This document shows positions 63,661-64,000 of a DNA stretch of 64,000 nt, in pieces. Position 1 is the first letter of the stretch. Every line of letters starts with the position of its first letter. Made by a program: the position numbers and the translations under genes. Source of the stretch: Bacteroidota bacterium. GTDB taxonomy: Bacteria; Bacteroidota; Bacteroidia; Flavobacteriales; Weeksellaceae. The stretch spans positions 62,001-126,000 of the forward strand of contig JAEWOR010000033.1 in assembly GCA_023399595.1 (NCBI GenBank), given 5' to 3'. The notes under the pieces were generated by a model that saw only the letters and a program-made list of their open reading frames with translations, made no database searches and was not told the DNA's origin.

Positions 63661-63679
63661 ATTTTTATAGAAAAATTGA

Positions 63680-64000
63680 TTACTTCATTGTATCCAATTT
63701 CTTTTTAATCTCTGCAGCCTTATCGTTGTTCTTCGTAACCACATAAATTTCTCTTAATATAGTAAGAACATCTTTATCATTAGGAATTGCTTGATTCCAT
63801 TTTTCAGCGTATGGTAAAGCATTTGCAAATCTTGCTCTTCTAGCTTCAATATATTCTGTAGCTTTATCTGGGTTGGTTTTTCTAGCTTCATTAATGGCTT
63901 TTACAGCAGTCTCATCATCACCAATGGCTGTATAAACAAGATTTTGATACGCATTATTGAAAGTTGGATTCAACTCGATAGCCTTTTTAAATGAAGCAAT
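63680..64000 (-). CDS. C-terminal end of a TPR-repeat protein (cut by window edge)
   Basis: The frame is open to the right edge: the codons before the first possible start (TTG at 63973) read IASFKKAIE, a TPR helix continuing into LNPTFNNAYQNLVYTAIGD. The C-terminal 106 residues contain further helices of the TPR kind with KTNPDKATEYIEARRA and end KKKLDTMK. The real start is outside the window. Function is unknown. Confidence 0.8.
   Translation of the reverse strand: MASFKKAIELNPTFNNAYQNLVYTAIGDDETAVKAINEARKTNPDKATEYIEARRARFANALPYAEKWNQAIPNDKDVLTILREIYVVTKNNDKAAEIKKKLDTMK

Overview
The window reads as chromosomal DNA from a low-GC member of the Bacteroidota, class Flavobacteriia, most likely Weeksellaceae (the Chryseobacterium / Riemerella / Cloacibacterium group). 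The signs are AT-rich DNA, a C-terminal type IX secretion sorting domain, SusC/TonB-type receptors, a GT117 (DUF2723) protein, a DUF1343/NamZ protein, L-lysine 6-transaminase, general absence of Shine-Dalgarno sequences, and many genes preceded by the Bacteroidota -7 box TAnnTTTG. Genus and species cannot be fixed from the sequence alone. No rRNA, tRNA, CRISPR array, prophage or replication origin was seen; nearly all of the window is ordinary core genome.

Layout. 1-5.1 kb: two large membrane proteins of the glycosyltransferase type, separated by a very strong GC-rich terminator. 5.3-7.8 kb: a cysteine-synthase-like enzyme and an alpha-oxoamine synthase, together a plausible cysteate synthase / cysteate acyltransferase pair for sulfonolipids (capnine). 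8-10.4 kb: exported S9 peptidase. 10.5-17.3 kb: tight four-gene operon of TonB-dependent receptor, DUF4876 surface lipoprotein, DUF6850 beta-barrel and di-haem cytochrome c peroxidase. 17.6-21.2 kb: T9SS cargo protein, DUF4476 protein, lipoamide dehydrogenase. 21.4-24 kb: class II (B12-dependent) ribonucleotide reductase interrupted by one in-frame TAG where Trp is expected. 24.2-32.9 kb: glycosyltransferase, RecQ, arabinose-5-phosphate isomerase, GH92 mannosidase, sirtuin, acetyltransferase. 33-36.2 kb: lysine catabolism (lysine 6-transaminase and aldehyde dehydrogenase). 36.3-47.9 kb: a 44-residue membrane peptide, an SPFH/Arc pair, an RluB-type pseudouridine synthase, aroB, a porin-like barrel, methyltransferase plus map, HAD, acyl-ACP desaturase, gpmI, eIF1-like factor, nucleoside phosphorylase and a cold-shock protein. 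48-58.7 kb: tag, a second cysteine synthase, a LolE/FtsX-type permease back to back with NamZ, a thioredoxin/DUF3575 operon, gcvP, and small Cys-rich and J-domain proteins. 59.2-64 kb: tpx, a decayed IS4-type transposase remnant, an exported protein, mgtE, a BtuF-like binding protein and the end of a TPR protein.

The most unusual observations are: (i) the amber codon that separates the N-terminal part of NrdJ from its catalytic NPCGE motif; (ii) a family of intergenic palindromes built from GTAGGAA-N5/6-CTC half units, with compensating arm changes, located just after gene ends and possibly REP-like; (iii) the candidate sulfonolipid pair; (iv) the TonB/DUF4876/DUF6850/peroxidase operon; and (v) permease and NamZ start codons that overlap head to head, leaving no intergenic promoter space.
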